Positions 26,401 through 34,195 of a stretch of 64,000 nt of DNA are shown piece by piece. The number at the start of each line of letters is the position of its first letter. Positions within the stretch are counted from its first letter, which is position 1. The notes under the pieces were generated by a model. The model saw only the letters and a list, made by a program, of their open reading frames with translations, had not been told where the DNA came from and did not search any database. The stretch covers positions 31,072 through 95,071 of the forward strand of contig JBELML010000007.1 in assembly GCA_042095835.1 (NCBI GenBank). Direction: 5' to 3'. Source of the stretch: DATFKA01 sp042095835 (GTDB lineage: Bacteria > Bacteroidota > Bacteroidia > Chitinophagales > Saprospiraceae). A program made the translations under genes and the position numbers.

Positions 26401-26466
26401 GATGTCTTCGAGCGACTCGAAGAGTTAAAAGTAGAGAAGGCAAAAATTGAAAAAATGATTGATTAA
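23446..26466 (+). CDS. secreted BNR/Asp-box (VPS10/sortilin-like) repeat protein
   Basis: Read from the TTG at 23446, the protein has 1006 residues and opens with a good signal peptide (KKSIFLSLLTLFLFSDSFAQ). The upstream ATG at 23344 would put 34 non-signal residues in front and is less likely. The body carries many Asp-box repeats of the form SxDGGxxW (SVDAGKSW, TKDGGQSW, SVDGGDTW, SVDGGKSW, SFDDGQSW), the ten-bladed propeller pattern of VPS10/sortilin and exo-sialidase-like proteins. A C-terminal region follows with EFQWDMRHTG and a long charged coiled-coil helix (residues ~925-1000). Such proteins are common in Bacteroidota; the substrate or ligand is unknown. A paralogue lies at 48982-52026. 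The RRM gene follows by 19 bases. Confidence 0.88.
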   Translation: MKKSIFLSLLTLFLFSDSFAQLPLDHLEYRNVGPTRGGRATAVAGIASQPNVFYMGATGGGVWKTDDYGISWRNVSDGYFSTPSIGAIRVAQNDPNIVYVGTGSDGLRSNVIAGKGVYKSVDAGKSWKHIGLEKVGQIGAVEIHPADHNTVFVSAIGNAFAPNAERGVYRTKDGGQSWEKVLFISDKTGSADLEFMPSNPNIIYATVWRAERKPWTIISGGKENGVYKSVDGGDTWTKLEKGLPTDIVGKIDLAVSPANTSLVYALVEAPDGKGGMYKSLDQGETFEHVSDNPGLTLRPFYYTNVDVDPQNPDVLYVMATPYLKSVDGGKSWFRLNPPHGDNHDMWINPNDPNLFIQANDGGANVTHNGGKTWSSQLNQPTAELYQVEVDDQYPYWLYAGQQDNYTTISVPSLPPYSHQAGAIGLVMNTGGCETGPAVPKPGNADIVYANCKGRFSVYNKRTGQEQSYDVGAAYMYGHNPKELKFRFQRVAPIHVSPHNPDVVYHTSQFVHKTMDDGKTWEIISPDLTAFEEDKQVISGSPITRDITGEEFYSTIYSIRESALEEGVIWVGSNDGPVHVTQNGGGKWANVTPKGLLPGGRVDCVEPSSHIAGKAYFSTMRYQLGDWKPYIYKTTNYGKSWTLLTDGSNGIPADYPVRVVREDPDREGLLYAGTEYGMFISFDDGQSWQSFQQNLPVTPITDVKVHRKDLVLSTMGRSFWIMDNLTSLHQKADQLADSAPYLFTPKEHIRYRYRGRSGTEHISYPLPAASIEYYIPEGVKEPIKLEIFDAEGTKVRTFLSSNANKQKNAKVVRDMATNMVAYSINSRLKNSPGMHEFQWDMRHTGSWDASSRRAYSRGPMVTPGVYTLRMSIGEKTMEQDLKVIMDPKVEASGVSLVDLKAQEKVGLEIVSLLTEVKKMSHQINKDLGKLKNKKEATSEEKAKLAQLEEVKKMLVRAQGTYTKPMLIDQINYLYGIVGRADQLPGRDVFERLEELKVEKAKIEKMID

Positions 26467-26485
26467 TGTTTAAATACCTGGACGA

Positions 26486-26758
26486 ATGAAGATTTTCGTA
26501 AAAGGCTTATCAGAAGAAACGAATGGCGAACACCTCAGAGGACTCTTTTCCCGTTTTGGAGAGGTGGTCGATTCGAAAGTGATCTACGATAGAATTACTA
26601 AAGAATCCAGAGGCTTTGCCTTTGTTGAAATGGAAAATGAGGAGAAAGCTAAAGAAGCGATTGAAACCTTAAATGGCTTTACCTTTATGGATAGTGAAAT
26701 CGAAGTCAAAGAAGCGGACGATCGCAGAAAGAAAAACGATGCTGGTGGTCGCTGGTAG
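26486..26758 (+). CDS. RNA-binding protein with a single RRM
   Basis: The 90-residue protein is a single RNA recognition motif with a short Gly/Lys tail. RNP2 is KIFVKGL (residues 2-8) and RNP1 is ESRGFAFVEM (residues ~40-49); the rest follows the beta-alpha-beta-beta-alpha-beta order. Such small RRM proteins occur in cyanobacteria and many Bacteroidota, where they bind single-stranded RNA and are often tied to stress or cold adaptation. The start lies 19 bases after the BNR protein gene, so they may share a transcript. It is convergent with the DUF6544-like gene at 26769. Confidence 0.95.
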   Translation: MKIFVKGLSEETNGEHLRGLFSRFGEVVDSKVIYDRITKESRGFAFVEMENEEKAKEAIETLNGFTFMDSEIEVKEADDRRKKNDAGGRW

Positions 26759-26768
26759 CTAAAACTAC

Positions 26769-27608
26769 CTACCACCAAGCAAAAGCATTGCTTTGTACCA
26801 ATTCCGTAATGTCGAATTTGGCGATGGTACCTGGTTTTTTACCAGAAGATCGTAAGATTTGATACTTACTTGGTACCTGATAGCTATCTAGTAATTTGTA
26901 ATCAAAAAAATGGCACTCCATGTCTATGGTTGTGTTTTGTAAAGCTTCCTGAGCCGGTATCCGTGTCAGGAAGCTTTTTATTAGTCCTTTTTTATCGAAG
27001 CGATAGCTCACTTTGAGCTCCTCTTCTTGCCATTTGAATATTCCTGATATTTGATTTTTGCTCTGATCTAGCCATTCCCAATGGGGTAGAAGGAAGATAT
27101 CGGCAACCCAGGGCGCATGTGCTAATATTTGCGCTAAGCTTTCATGGCTTGGCTTTCCCTGGGGAGTGCTGCTAAGGGGGAATATACTGCCAATGGTATA
27201 CTGCGATGAGGCGTTTTCTTGCTCAAGAATCTGCACTTTTTTGCCGGAGAGAAAAAGACCAAGAGTGCGGTCGTCGTAATAGGCAAGACTGAGTGGGTGA
27301 GCAGTAAGAAAAATTTTCGCTTCTATCGGTGTCCACCTTTTCCGATCCTGCCTTTTTTGAACACCTTTAAACCTTAAGCGTGTAGTCTGGAGAGGAAGTG
27401 CTTTGATCGCTTGACTTTGCTCTAGGTATTGCCGAATTGGACTAGGCAACTGCTGACTTTGACCAAGGAGGAAATCTTGGTTTTCTTCGTTGATACCAAG
27501 GTGGAAATTTTGTTTTCCAACTTCAATTACCTTTCGTCTAATTCTTTTACTACCAAAGCTATCGATACTGATCCAGATCAATAGAGCGACTGTCAGAATT
27601 GCCATCAT
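26769..27608 (-). CDS. DUF6544-like protein
   Basis: The 279-residue protein starts with a hydrophobic segment (MMAILTVALLIWISIDSF) that serves as a signal or anchor. The following sequence, including LPSPIRQYLEQSQAI, TTRLRFKGVQK and WTPIEAKIFLT, resembles the DUF6544 family, whose members have a conserved LPxPVRRYL segment and a long beta-sheet body. The function is unknown. It lies 10 bases downstream of the DUF5691 gene on the same strand and is probably co-transcribed with it and gldD. The family assignment is by pattern memory and should be treated as tentative. Confidence 0.6.
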   Translation of the reverse strand: MMAILTVALLIWISIDSFGSKRIRRKVIEVGKQNFHLGINEENQDFLLGQSQQLPSPIRQYLEQSQAIKALPLQTTRLRFKGVQKRQDRKRWTPIEAKIFLTAHPLSLAYYDDRTLGLFLSGKKVQILEQENASSQYTIGSIFPLSSTPQGKPSHESLAQILAHAPWVADIFLLPHWEWLDQSKNQISGIFKWQEEELKVSYRFDKKGLIKSFLTRIPAQEALQNTTIDMECHFFDYKLLDSYQVPSKYQILRSSGKKPGTIAKFDITELVQSNAFAWW

Positions 27609-27618
27609 AGTTTAAATA

Positions 27619-29175
27619 TTATGCTTCATCTACTACCTCAAATGCCTCTTGTAGGTCTGATCTCAGGTGTAAAATACGAAGCATTTTCTGAACAGGAGCC
27701 TCCCATCTAAACCAGGCGAATGATCCATGTGGCCATCCTACTTGCAATTGCGTAAAAAGATAAGGTTCTGCTCGAAGTGCCAAGGCTTCCAGCAGGTCTT
27801 CGTAATGATCTGCATCGTCCTGGAAAGCGGTCTTGGAATACATCAAATAGTCTTGGAAAAGCTGTACAATCGGCAGGCAAAGTTCTTGTGGCCAGAGATG
27901 TTTGCTGCGCAACATAATAAAATACATCAAGCTACTGCTTGGGATGATGTTTTTGTGGAAAGCTACATAGCCGGTCGTAAGATCGTAGAATACCGAATAG
28001 GGAAGCTCAAGTACTAGCTCGCGTATACCTCTATAGTCCCATTGATGTAGGTTTTGATCAAGTAAAGGTTGGAGCAACAGCTTCATCCATACTATATCTT
28101 TGTGCAAACGGATGCTTTCTACTAAGCGCTCTCTAAGGCTGCGAAAATTAGAAAACTGGCGTAAGATGGGCAAGACTTGAGCCACTGAGCAATTTAAAAC
28201 TTCTGGCCAAGCCCTGGGCGGCATCAAAGCACTAAGGAAGAGAAAAATGGATTCGAGCTTCCGTTTGGAGATTTTTCTGGGACCATCTTTTGGGAAACCT
28301 ATTGCTTCAAGTTCCCTCAAAAACAGGGCAGGCTCGTGAGGAAGGAAGAGCCGAAGCAGGTCATGCTCATCAAGCCGAGCTATTTTCTTCATCAAATCGA
28401 TGACCTCATTGGCCCAATTCGATTCAGGTATTTGTGTCAGCAAACGGGCGATAGATTGACGAATACTTGCGTTTTGCGAGATAGCAAGCTGATCTATCAG
28501 AAAAGTTTGGTCGTCGGGTCCAAGGTCAACGGCTAGTGCTTCTAGAAAGAGTAACTGCTGCCGAATGGCTGACTTAGGCCATGCTTTTTTGACTTGATGT
28601 AAGGCCAAAGCACGATCCCTTTTTCGCATTTGGACCAAAACTTGTTTGCGGTCTTCGTCGGTGCCGTATTGCCAAAGTTCTTCTTGAGAAAGTGGATAAA
28701 ATATTGCCCAATCTTGATTTTGAGTGGCCAACCAAGCTCCCATATTGCCCATAATAGGTTGGACAGCTTCCACCATTTCGATATCATTTTTAAATTGCTC
28801 AAAAACGTATGGTAGTGTTTCGGGAGGTAATAAGAGTTGAATGGATGAGCTATATCGGATATACTCCTCGAAGATAGGCTGTAGGGCTTGGTCTTGCACA
28901 ATGCGTTCGACCAATCGACTAATGCGTGCATTGGGACGAGCTTGTTTTTCCTCCTGGAGTGCAGCTGGAAGTTGCTCTAGTTGGGGGAGCTTCTTGGCGC
29001 CTTTTTTGAGTAGATAAGCAAAGCTGTGGTATTGTAGAAGAAGCTCTGCCTCTGGTAAATCATCACCCAAGCCCAACTGGCGCATCTGTTGTCGGATTTG
29101 CTCAGAAATGGCTGAGCGGTTGGTGCCGAGTAGTAGTAGCTGTTCTATTTTGTCCCAAATATTCGCCATTTTCAA
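27619..29175 (-). CDS. DUF5691-like helical repeat protein
   Basis: The 518-residue protein is entirely helical. It begins with DKIEQLLLLGTNRSAISEQI, matching the LLGTxR opening of DUF5691 proteins, followed by HEAT-like helical pairs, for example residues ~170-260 (VQMRKRDRALALHQVKKAWP). DUF5691 proteins are normally encoded with a MoxR ATPase, a VWA protein, a SWIM zinc-finger protein and DUF5682. None of these partners is in this window, so this copy is an orphan or its partners are elsewhere. The ATG directly abuts the stop of gldD upstream (29175/29176), and the DUF6544-like gene follows after 10 bases. Its function is unknown. Confidence 0.65.
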   Translation of the reverse strand: MKMANIWDKIEQLLLLGTNRSAISEQIRQQMRQLGLGDDLPEAELLLQYHSFAYLLKKGAKKLPQLEQLPAALQEEKQARPNARISRLVERIVQDQALQPIFEEYIRYSSSIQLLLPPETLPYVFEQFKNDIEMVEAVQPIMGNMGAWLATQNQDWAIFYPLSQEELWQYGTDEDRKQVLVQMRKRDRALALHQVKKAWPKSAIRQQLLFLEALAVDLGPDDQTFLIDQLAISQNASIRQSIARLLTQIPESNWANEVIDLMKKIARLDEHDLLRLFLPHEPALFLRELEAIGFPKDGPRKISKRKLESIFLFLSALMPPRAWPEVLNCSVAQVLPILRQFSNFRSLRERLVESIRLHKDIVWMKLLLQPLLDQNLHQWDYRGIRELVLELPYSVFYDLTTGYVAFHKNIIPSSSLMYFIMLRSKHLWPQELCLPIVQLFQDYLMYSKTAFQDDADHYEDLLEALALRAEPYLFTQLQVGWPHGSFAWFRWEAPVQKMLRILHLRSDLQEAFEVVDEA

Positions 29176-29862
29176 CTAGTCTACCCACTCGAAACTCTCG
29201 ATCATTTTCAAAATATCTTCCCGTACAAATTCGTAGATCGGCGCAATAGAATCTGGCCGTACCTGCGTATCGAAATACAAGGCCCCTCTAAAGAAATGAT
29301 CCTCTTTATCAGAAAGGAAGAATTGGAATGGTGTAGCAGCAGGTCCATCGATGGCGAATAGAAGCCCCTCGACATTGGCTTCTTGGCGACTGACGGCTAG
29401 CTCATCAATATAATTTGCTCTGACATTGTGAAAGTCAGACATTTTAAAGACATCCTTTTTTAGTTGATCAAAAGAGTTCTGTCCCTCAATTTCGTAATAG
29501 GTACAGTGGAGACGACCATTAAAACTGGGATAATAAAGATCGAACCAACAAGCACTATCTACCTCATCTTCCAATAAGAAATTGGGATTCTTTACGATAC
29601 GCGCATAAGTCGGATACTCAAACTCAAAACTACAAGCGGCCTGATCAAAAAGCTGGTAGCGACGCTCTGGATATTCGATTTTGGGATAGGCCCTTGGCTT
29701 CGGTGTTAATGCTTGTTCGCCACCACAACTCTGAATGAGCAAGAGGCATAAAAATAAAAAACCGCATTTTATCTGGAGTAAAAATGGCGTGCAAGCAGCA
29801 GTAGTCGACTTGGTTTCGACAAGGGTAGACGCTTGCTGCTGTAGGTTTAAGAATGGTTTCAA
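29176..29862 (-). CDS. gldD: gliding motility lipoprotein GldD
   Basis: The 228-residue protein matches GldD, an essential lipoprotein of Bacteroidota gliding/T9SS biology. It has a lipobox LLLIQSCGG with Cys46, then PKPRAYPKIEYPERRY, a FEFEYPTYARI segment and the conserved FFLSDKEDHFFRGALYF near residue 190. The signal is unusual: about 30 polar residues precede the hydrophobic core, and no later ATG is in frame, so either the n-region is long or a non-ATG start is used. The protein should sit at the inner face of the outer membrane or in the inner membrane. In Flavobacterium gldD directly follows gldE; here two genes lie between them. Confidence 0.88.
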   Translation of the reverse strand: MKPFLNLQQQASTLVETKSTTAACTPFLLQIKCGFLFLCLLLIQSCGGEQALTPKPRAYPKIEYPERRYQLFDQAACSFEFEYPTYARIVKNPNFLLEDEVDSACWFDLYYPSFNGRLHCTYYEIEGQNSFDQLKKDVFKMSDFHNVRANYIDELAVSRQEANVEGLLFAIDGPAATPFQFFLSDKEDHFFRGALYFDTQVRPDSIAPIYEFVREDILKMIESFEWVD

Positions 29863-29887
29863 TCTGAAATTTTTAAGGATAATATTT

Positions 29888-30598
29888 TTATGTAATCAAT
29901 TGCTCCAATAAATCTCCTACATAATAGGCCACTATTGCCGCAATAGCACCCAGTATTAACGTCTCCAAAATCGCTTTGATTGCCTTAGTTTCATTAACAT
30001 AGGATTTAAGCCATCCAATAATACAGAATCCTAATCCTGCCAATATAGAGGTGTATAAAAAACGGTTACCTTCCATAGGTTGCAAGTAGTCGATTACGTA
30101 GACCGTTAATGGAATAATGCCGATTAATAGAAAGGAGATATAGGTGACAGCTCCTATTCGGAAAGGAGATTTCTCATCTGGGACCATGCCCAATTGTTCT
30201 CTAAGAATGACCTCGACCCAGCGCTCCTCCTTTTTAATGAGGGTTTGGGTAGTTTGCTGAAGTAAATCGCCTTCAAATCCTTTGGATCGATAAATGTGCT
30301 CAACGATGCGCTGCTCTTCTTGAGGGTTTTGTTGGATCCTTTCTATCACTTGGCTGCGATGCTTATGGTAGTTTTCTAGTTCCGTTTTCGAAGACATAAA
30401 TGCTCCAATTGACATGGCAAATCCATCGGCCAGTAGATTGGCGAATCCTAGAATGATGATAATAGCACTATCAAGTCCAGCTCCTACGGCACCTGCTACT
30501 ACGGCAAAGGTCGTCACACAGCCATCGATTCCGCCGTAGACAAATTCGCCCAAGTAGGCTTCATTTTTTACTAAAAAGGAGCTGATTTTTTTTGCCAT
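29888..30598 (-). CDS. VIT1/CCC1 family iron/manganese transporter
   Basis: The 236-residue protein belongs to the vacuolar iron transporter family. The first helix pair contains GEFVYGGIDGCVTTFAVVAG and GFANLLADGFAMSIGAFMSS, the conserved metal-path residues of the family. A cytoplasmic charged segment follows (residues ~75-140) with several Glu and His residues, then three more helices. Bacterial members export or compartmentalise Fe2+ or Mn2+ across the inner membrane. The ATG overlaps the stop of the upstream TfoX-like gene (TAATG at 30596-30600), so these two are coupled. Their position between gldE and gldD breaks a gene order that is continuous in Flavobacterium. Confidence 0.92.
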   Translation of the reverse strand: MAKKISSFLVKNEAYLGEFVYGGIDGCVTTFAVVAGAVGAGLDSAIIIILGFANLLADGFAMSIGAFMSSKTELENYHKHRSQVIERIQQNPQEEQRIVEHIYRSKGFEGDLLQQTTQTLIKKEERWVEVILREQLGMVPDEKSPFRIGAVTYISFLLIGIIPLTVYVIDYLQPMEGNRFLYTSILAGLGFCIIGWLKSYVNETKAIKAILETLILGAIAAIVAYYVGDLLEQLIT

Positions 30599-30921
30599 TA
30601 TTTCGGTGCTAAGGTGTTGACATAATCGAATGCCTCATTGAGCAAGGCCATCATTTTGGTTTGGTCTTCCCAAATCCAATCCGGCATCAATACATATCCA
30701 CGCATGACACTCCCATAAGATAAAAACAGACCGTTTTCTAACTCCTCGATATAGGCTTGTTGCTGCTCTTTAGAAAATCGAATACCCAACTGGCTATCCT
30801 TGTTGATTTGAGAAAACATATGCCCATTGGAGGCAGTATAGGGATTGGCTTTACCTTTGCGCTCAAAGCGCGGGCATTGCTCAATGACAGCATCATAAAT
30901 AGCAATTCTCTGATCCCGCAT
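30598..30921 (-). CDS. small TfoX-N-like protein
   Basis: The 107-residue soluble protein has the sequence features NPYTASNGHMFSQI, LGIRFSKEQQQAYI, YGSVMRGYVLMPDW and a C-terminal helix FDYVNTLAPK. This resembles small proteins related to the TfoX N-terminal domain or the MmcQ/YjbR fold; I am not certain which. No catalytic residues are apparent. The stop overlaps the ATG of the VIT1-type transporter by one base, which suggests a shared expression unit. The upstream gldE stop lies 32 bases before its start. Confidence 0.6.
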   Translation of the reverse strand: MRDQRIAIYDAVIEQCPRFERKGKANPYTASNGHMFSQINKDSQLGIRFSKEQQQAYIEELENGLFLSYGSVMRGYVLMPDWIWEDQTKMMALLNEAFDYVNTLAPK

Positions 30922-30953
30922 ATTATAGAATTAAGTTATTTTTAAAAAAAGAC

Positions 30954-32366
30954 TTAAGACACGCCCCCGCTGGGCAGGGTGATCAAAATGCGCTCAATCC
31001 GGCGCTTATTGACCGCGATAGCTTTGAAGGTGAAGCCCTGGCAAGTAATTTCTCCCTCTTTGGCCAGAAAACCTCCGTAGATTTCTAAGACCAAGCCTGC
31101 CAGAGAATCTGCTTCTCCTTTCATTTCGTCAAAGGTCTCGGTATCGATGCCCATGACTCTACATACATCGTTAAGTAATGTTTTTCCTTCAAAGATGTAC
31201 TGATATTCGTCAATCTTTTGGAAGTCTACTTCCTTTTCAGCGTCAAACTCATCTTTGATCTCGCCAATGATTTCCTCCATGATATCTTCTAGGGTGACAA
31301 TACCCGAGGAGCCCCCGTACTCGTCTACTACGATAGCCATATGTAGTCGTTTCCGCTGGAACTCTTTGAGTAGGTCGTCAATTTTCTTGGCTTCAGGTGC
31401 ATAGAGTAGATCGGTTCGAATTAAAGTTTGCCACTCGAAGGATTTATCTTCATCGAGGTGGCCGAGTAAATCTTTTGCGTATAGAATCCCGGTCACATTA
31501 TCGAATTCTTCATCGTAGACAGGGATTCTGGAGTAGCCCGATTCTTTGACGGTTTCCAGCAAAGTCGAATAATCGATTCTGAAATCAACGGCGACGACAT
31601 CTACTCTAGGCCGCATAATTTGTTTGACACTGACCTCTCCAAACTTCACAATACTTTTGAGTATATCTATTTCTTGGTCGGCATCTGCGCTTTTAGAGAC
31701 GGTCAATTCAATAGCTTCGTCAATTTCTTCTCTGCTGGGTTGATTGGAGCTGGAGTTAGATTTTGCTAAGCGGTTTTCTACAAAATTGGTCATTCTCACT
31801 AAAAAGGCATTGATAGGCCTCAAAATACCCATCAAAAAAGATAGCGGCCTAGCCATGAAACGAGCTAGTTTTAGGTTGTTCATCTTTGCGTAAACCTTGG
31901 GCGTGACTTCGCCAAAAAGGACCAAAAGAAAAGAAATGCCAACGGTCACAATCAGGAATTTAAAAAAATCAGACCATTGCTCCGCTGTTGCAAAAGGAAG
32001 CACCGCATTTACGGACTCTCCCCAAAATCCAAATAACTCCTCCGATAGCAAGGGGTCTAATACGACAGAAGAGAGCAGAATGATGGCAATGTTGATGAAG
32101 TTGTTGCTCACCAAAATGGTAGCTAAAAGATAGCGAGGATGCTCTTTTAGGAAAAGAATACGACGATCGGCCGGTGTGGGCTCTTGTTCTATTCCTTCTA
32201 AATCTGAGCTAGAAAGCGAGAAAAAGGCAATCTCTGCGCCTGAGACTAATGCTGAACACAGTAAGAGTATAGATATCCCCAGGAATCCTGCGATGGTACT
32301 TAATAGGAAGGGGATATTTATAGCTGCTAGAAGTAAGGATATAAACGGGAGCGATTCAGCTTCCAA
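30954..32366 (-). CDS. gldE: gliding motility-associated GldE (CNNM/CBS hemolysin-like)
   Basis: The 470-residue protein has a CNNM (DUF21) membrane domain with about four hydrophobic helices in residues 1-190. A CBS pair follows, starting at IMRPRVDVVAVDFRID and containing SRIPVYDEEFDNVTGILYAKDL and VVDEYGGSSGIVTLEDIMEEI, and then a C-terminal CorC/HlyC transporter-associated domain. Paralogues of this family exist in all bacteria, but the position between ssb and gldD identifies it as GldE, which supports GldD function in gliding and type IX secretion. The start lies 11 bases after the ssb stop. It is an inner-membrane protein. Confidence 0.88.
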   Translation of the reverse strand: MEAESLPFISLLLAAINIPFLLSTIAGFLGISILLLCSALVSGAEIAFFSLSSSDLEGIEQEPTPADRRILFLKEHPRYLLATILVSNNFINIAIILLSSVVLDPLLSEELFGFWGESVNAVLPFATAEQWSDFFKFLIVTVGISFLLVLFGEVTPKVYAKMNNLKLARFMARPLSFLMGILRPINAFLVRMTNFVENRLAKSNSSSNQPSREEIDEAIELTVSKSADADQEIDILKSIVKFGEVSVKQIMRPRVDVVAVDFRIDYSTLLETVKESGYSRIPVYDEEFDNVTGILYAKDLLGHLDEDKSFEWQTLIRTDLLYAPEAKKIDDLLKEFQRKRLHMAIVVDEYGGSSGIVTLEDIMEEIIGEIKDEFDAEKEVDFQKIDEYQYIFEGKTLLNDVCRVMGIDTETFDEMKGEADSLAGLVLEIYGGFLAKEGEITCQGFTFKAIAVNKRRIERILITLPSGGVS

Positions 32367-32377
32367 AAGTTATAATT

Positions 32378-32827
32378 TTAGAATGGTAAATCGTCATCTG
32401 CTTCTTCGGTTATCGGTGGAGGTGAGCTACTGATAGAGCTATTTGCTACGGTAGGCTCATCCTTGGGACTAGAGAAGGCACCGCCACCGCCCGAGTTGGG
32501 TGTATTCCGATTGATGACACGGAAATAATTCGACACCACCTCGGTGGTTTTTCTATTATTCCCATCCTTATCCTGCCAGGTGCGGGTACTCAACTTTCCC
32601 TCCAAATAGACCGTCATCCCTTTTTTTAGGGAACTTTCGGCGCGCTCAGCTACTGCTCGCCAAGCGACGATCTCGTGCCACTCGGTTTGAGTTTGCCACT
32701 CACCAGATTTATCTCTATAGTTTTCATTGGTTGCGATGGAGAATTTAGCAACTTTTGCCCCATTTTCTAAAGCACGTACCTCAGGGTCTTTGCCCAAGTT
32801 GCCAATTAAAGTAACTTTGTTGACCAT
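32378..32827 (-). CDS. ssb: single-stranded DNA-binding protein
   Basis: The 149-residue protein starts MVNKVTLIGNLGKDPEVR and has the OB-fold core with TEWHEIVAWRAVAERA and GMTVYLEGKLSTRTW. A Gly/Ser-rich linker follows, and then the acidic tail EADDDLPF that recruits partner proteins. Length and layout are those of bacterial SSB, a tetramer that protects single-stranded DNA in replication and repair. Hairpin element copy C ends 17 bases before its ATG, so the promoter or leader lies in that element, separating ssb from mutY. gldE follows by 11 bases. Confidence 0.97.
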   Translation of the reverse strand: MVNKVTLIGNLGKDPEVRALENGAKVAKFSIATNENYRDKSGEWQTQTEWHEIVAWRAVAERAESSLKKGMTVYLEGKLSTRTWQDKDGNNRKTTEVVSNYFRVINRNTPNSGGGGAFSSPKDEPTVANSSISSSPPPITEEADDDLPF

Positions 32828-32844
32828 TCTTATTTTATTGGTTT

Positions 32845-33004
32845 AGTAATGATCAAAAAATAACTTTTCGATTTTGATGGAATCTTTTACACCAATGCGG
32901 CGTTAAAAAGCCTCGCTGATGCCCTGCATCATCTACGTTTTTTGCCTTGCCTTGGTACAAAATCTTCTCGATCAAAATACGAGACTTATTCTTTGTCCAT
33001 TACT
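32845..33004 (-). repeat. dispersed ~160-bp hairpin element, copy C
   Basis: Read on the minus strand it starts AGTAATGGACAAAGAATAAG, continues through the central stem GATGC-AGG-GCATC, and ends AGTTATTTTTTGATCATTAC, with AGTAATG(G/A)(A/T)CAAA(G/A)AATAA as imperfect terminal inverted repeats. It aligns with copies A and B in the same orientation relative to the downstream gene, ending 17 bases from the ssb ATG. It lies between mutY and ssb, which are adjacent in related genomes. Confidence 0.88.
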
Positions 33005-33078
33005 TAGAGTATTGAAAAGATATCAAATAAGATATCCTGGTTTTACTGGTGATTCTATATAAACACCATGAATTAAGA

Positions 33079-34179
33079 CTAGGTTAAACTTAAATATAAA
33101 GAATTATCCGCCAAATACCAATCAATTATTTTGGGGAATGCGAATACTTTTAATTGTTCTTCAGCCTGCCAAAAGGCATCTTGGAGCTGGAGTTCAACTT
33201 GATCTGGAATTTCGATTTTTAGAAAGGTGGCGAATATCTTTTGGTGAGTGAGTGTTTGCTGGTAAGTTTTGGAGATTTGTTGGATGGCCCAGTCGTTTTC
33301 TTGGAAGAGATGCTGCCAAGCTGAACTATCGAATAGCGCCTTGGTATCTGCTAGATGTTGGTCAGTTTCTATCAAAGGGAATTGATGGAGATCTTGCCAG
33401 ATATCTTTAGCTGTTCTTTTCTGAAGTAAAACTTGCCCGCCTTGGTGGATTTCTAAAAAATAGAAATAGCGATTTCGCTTTTTGATCTTTTTGGTTTTGA
33501 TGGGCAGTTGCTGTACTTGCTGCGCTGTCAATGCCCGGCATCCATCCTTTAGGAGGCAGCTTTCGCATAAAGGTTTTTTGGGCTTGCAGAGCGTAGCCCC
33601 AAAGTCCATGATCGCCTGGTTGTAAGTGCTAGGGTTTTCGTGATCTAGACAGATTTGAGCAAGTTCTTGGAATTGCTTTTTCCCAGGAGTAGAATCGATG
33701 GGTACATGAATACCGAAATATCGAGCTAAAACACGATAGACATTACCATCTAGCACAGCATACGGAAGGTGAAAGGCAAAGGAGGAAATGGCAGCGGCCG
33801 TATAGGGCCCTACTCCTTTCAGCGCAATTATGCCCTCGTAAGTTTCAGGGAATTGCCCACCTAGATCATGGTGAATATAGCGGGCAGCCGCCAGAAGGTT
33901 ACGCGCTCTAGAGTAATAACCAAGTCCTTCCCAGTTTTTAAAGACTTCATCTTCAGGAGCAGTGGCTAATGCTTTTACGGTAGGGTAGGCTTTGATGAAT
34001 TTGAGATAATAAGATAAGCCTTGTTCTACTCTAGTTTGTTGCAGTATGATCTCGGAGAGCCAGATGAAATAAGGATTGCTTTCGCCCTTCCAGGGCAATG
34101 GTCGCTGGTTTGGATCATACCATTGTAATAAGCTTGCCCTAAATAATTCAGTTTGCTGCTCTGCGAATTGGAGACTCAT
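33079..34179 (-). CDS. mutY: A/G-specific adenine DNA glycosylase
   Basis: Read from MSLQFAEQQ at 34179, the protein has 366 residues. It shows the helix-hairpin-helix motif LKGVGPYTAAAISSFAF, the catalytic Asp in AVLDGNVYRVLARY, the iron-sulphur ligands CKPKKPLCESCLLKDGC, and a C-terminal NUDIX-like domain (YFYFLEIHQGGQVLLQKRT) that reads 8-oxoguanine. It removes adenine mispaired with 8-oxoG. A start eight codons upstream (34203) lies inside the hairpin at 34196-34224 and is less likely. The gene heads the conserved mutY-ssb-gldE-gldD group, now interrupted by a hairpin element downstream. Confidence 0.95.
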   Translation of the reverse strand: MSLQFAEQQTELFRASLLQWYDPNQRPLPWKGESNPYFIWLSEIILQQTRVEQGLSYYLKFIKAYPTVKALATAPEDEVFKNWEGLGYYSRARNLLAAARYIHHDLGGQFPETYEGIIALKGVGPYTAAAISSFAFHLPYAVLDGNVYRVLARYFGIHVPIDSTPGKKQFQELAQICLDHENPSTYNQAIMDFGATLCKPKKPLCESCLLKDGCRALTAQQVQQLPIKTKKIKKRNRYFYFLEIHQGGQVLLQKRTAKDIWQDLHQFPLIETDQHLADTKALFDSSAWQHLFQENDWAIQQISKTYQQTLTHQKIFATFLKIEIPDQVELQLQDAFWQAEEQLKVFAFPKIIDWYLADNSLYLSLT

Positions 34180-34195
34180 AATATACTTCAACAGA

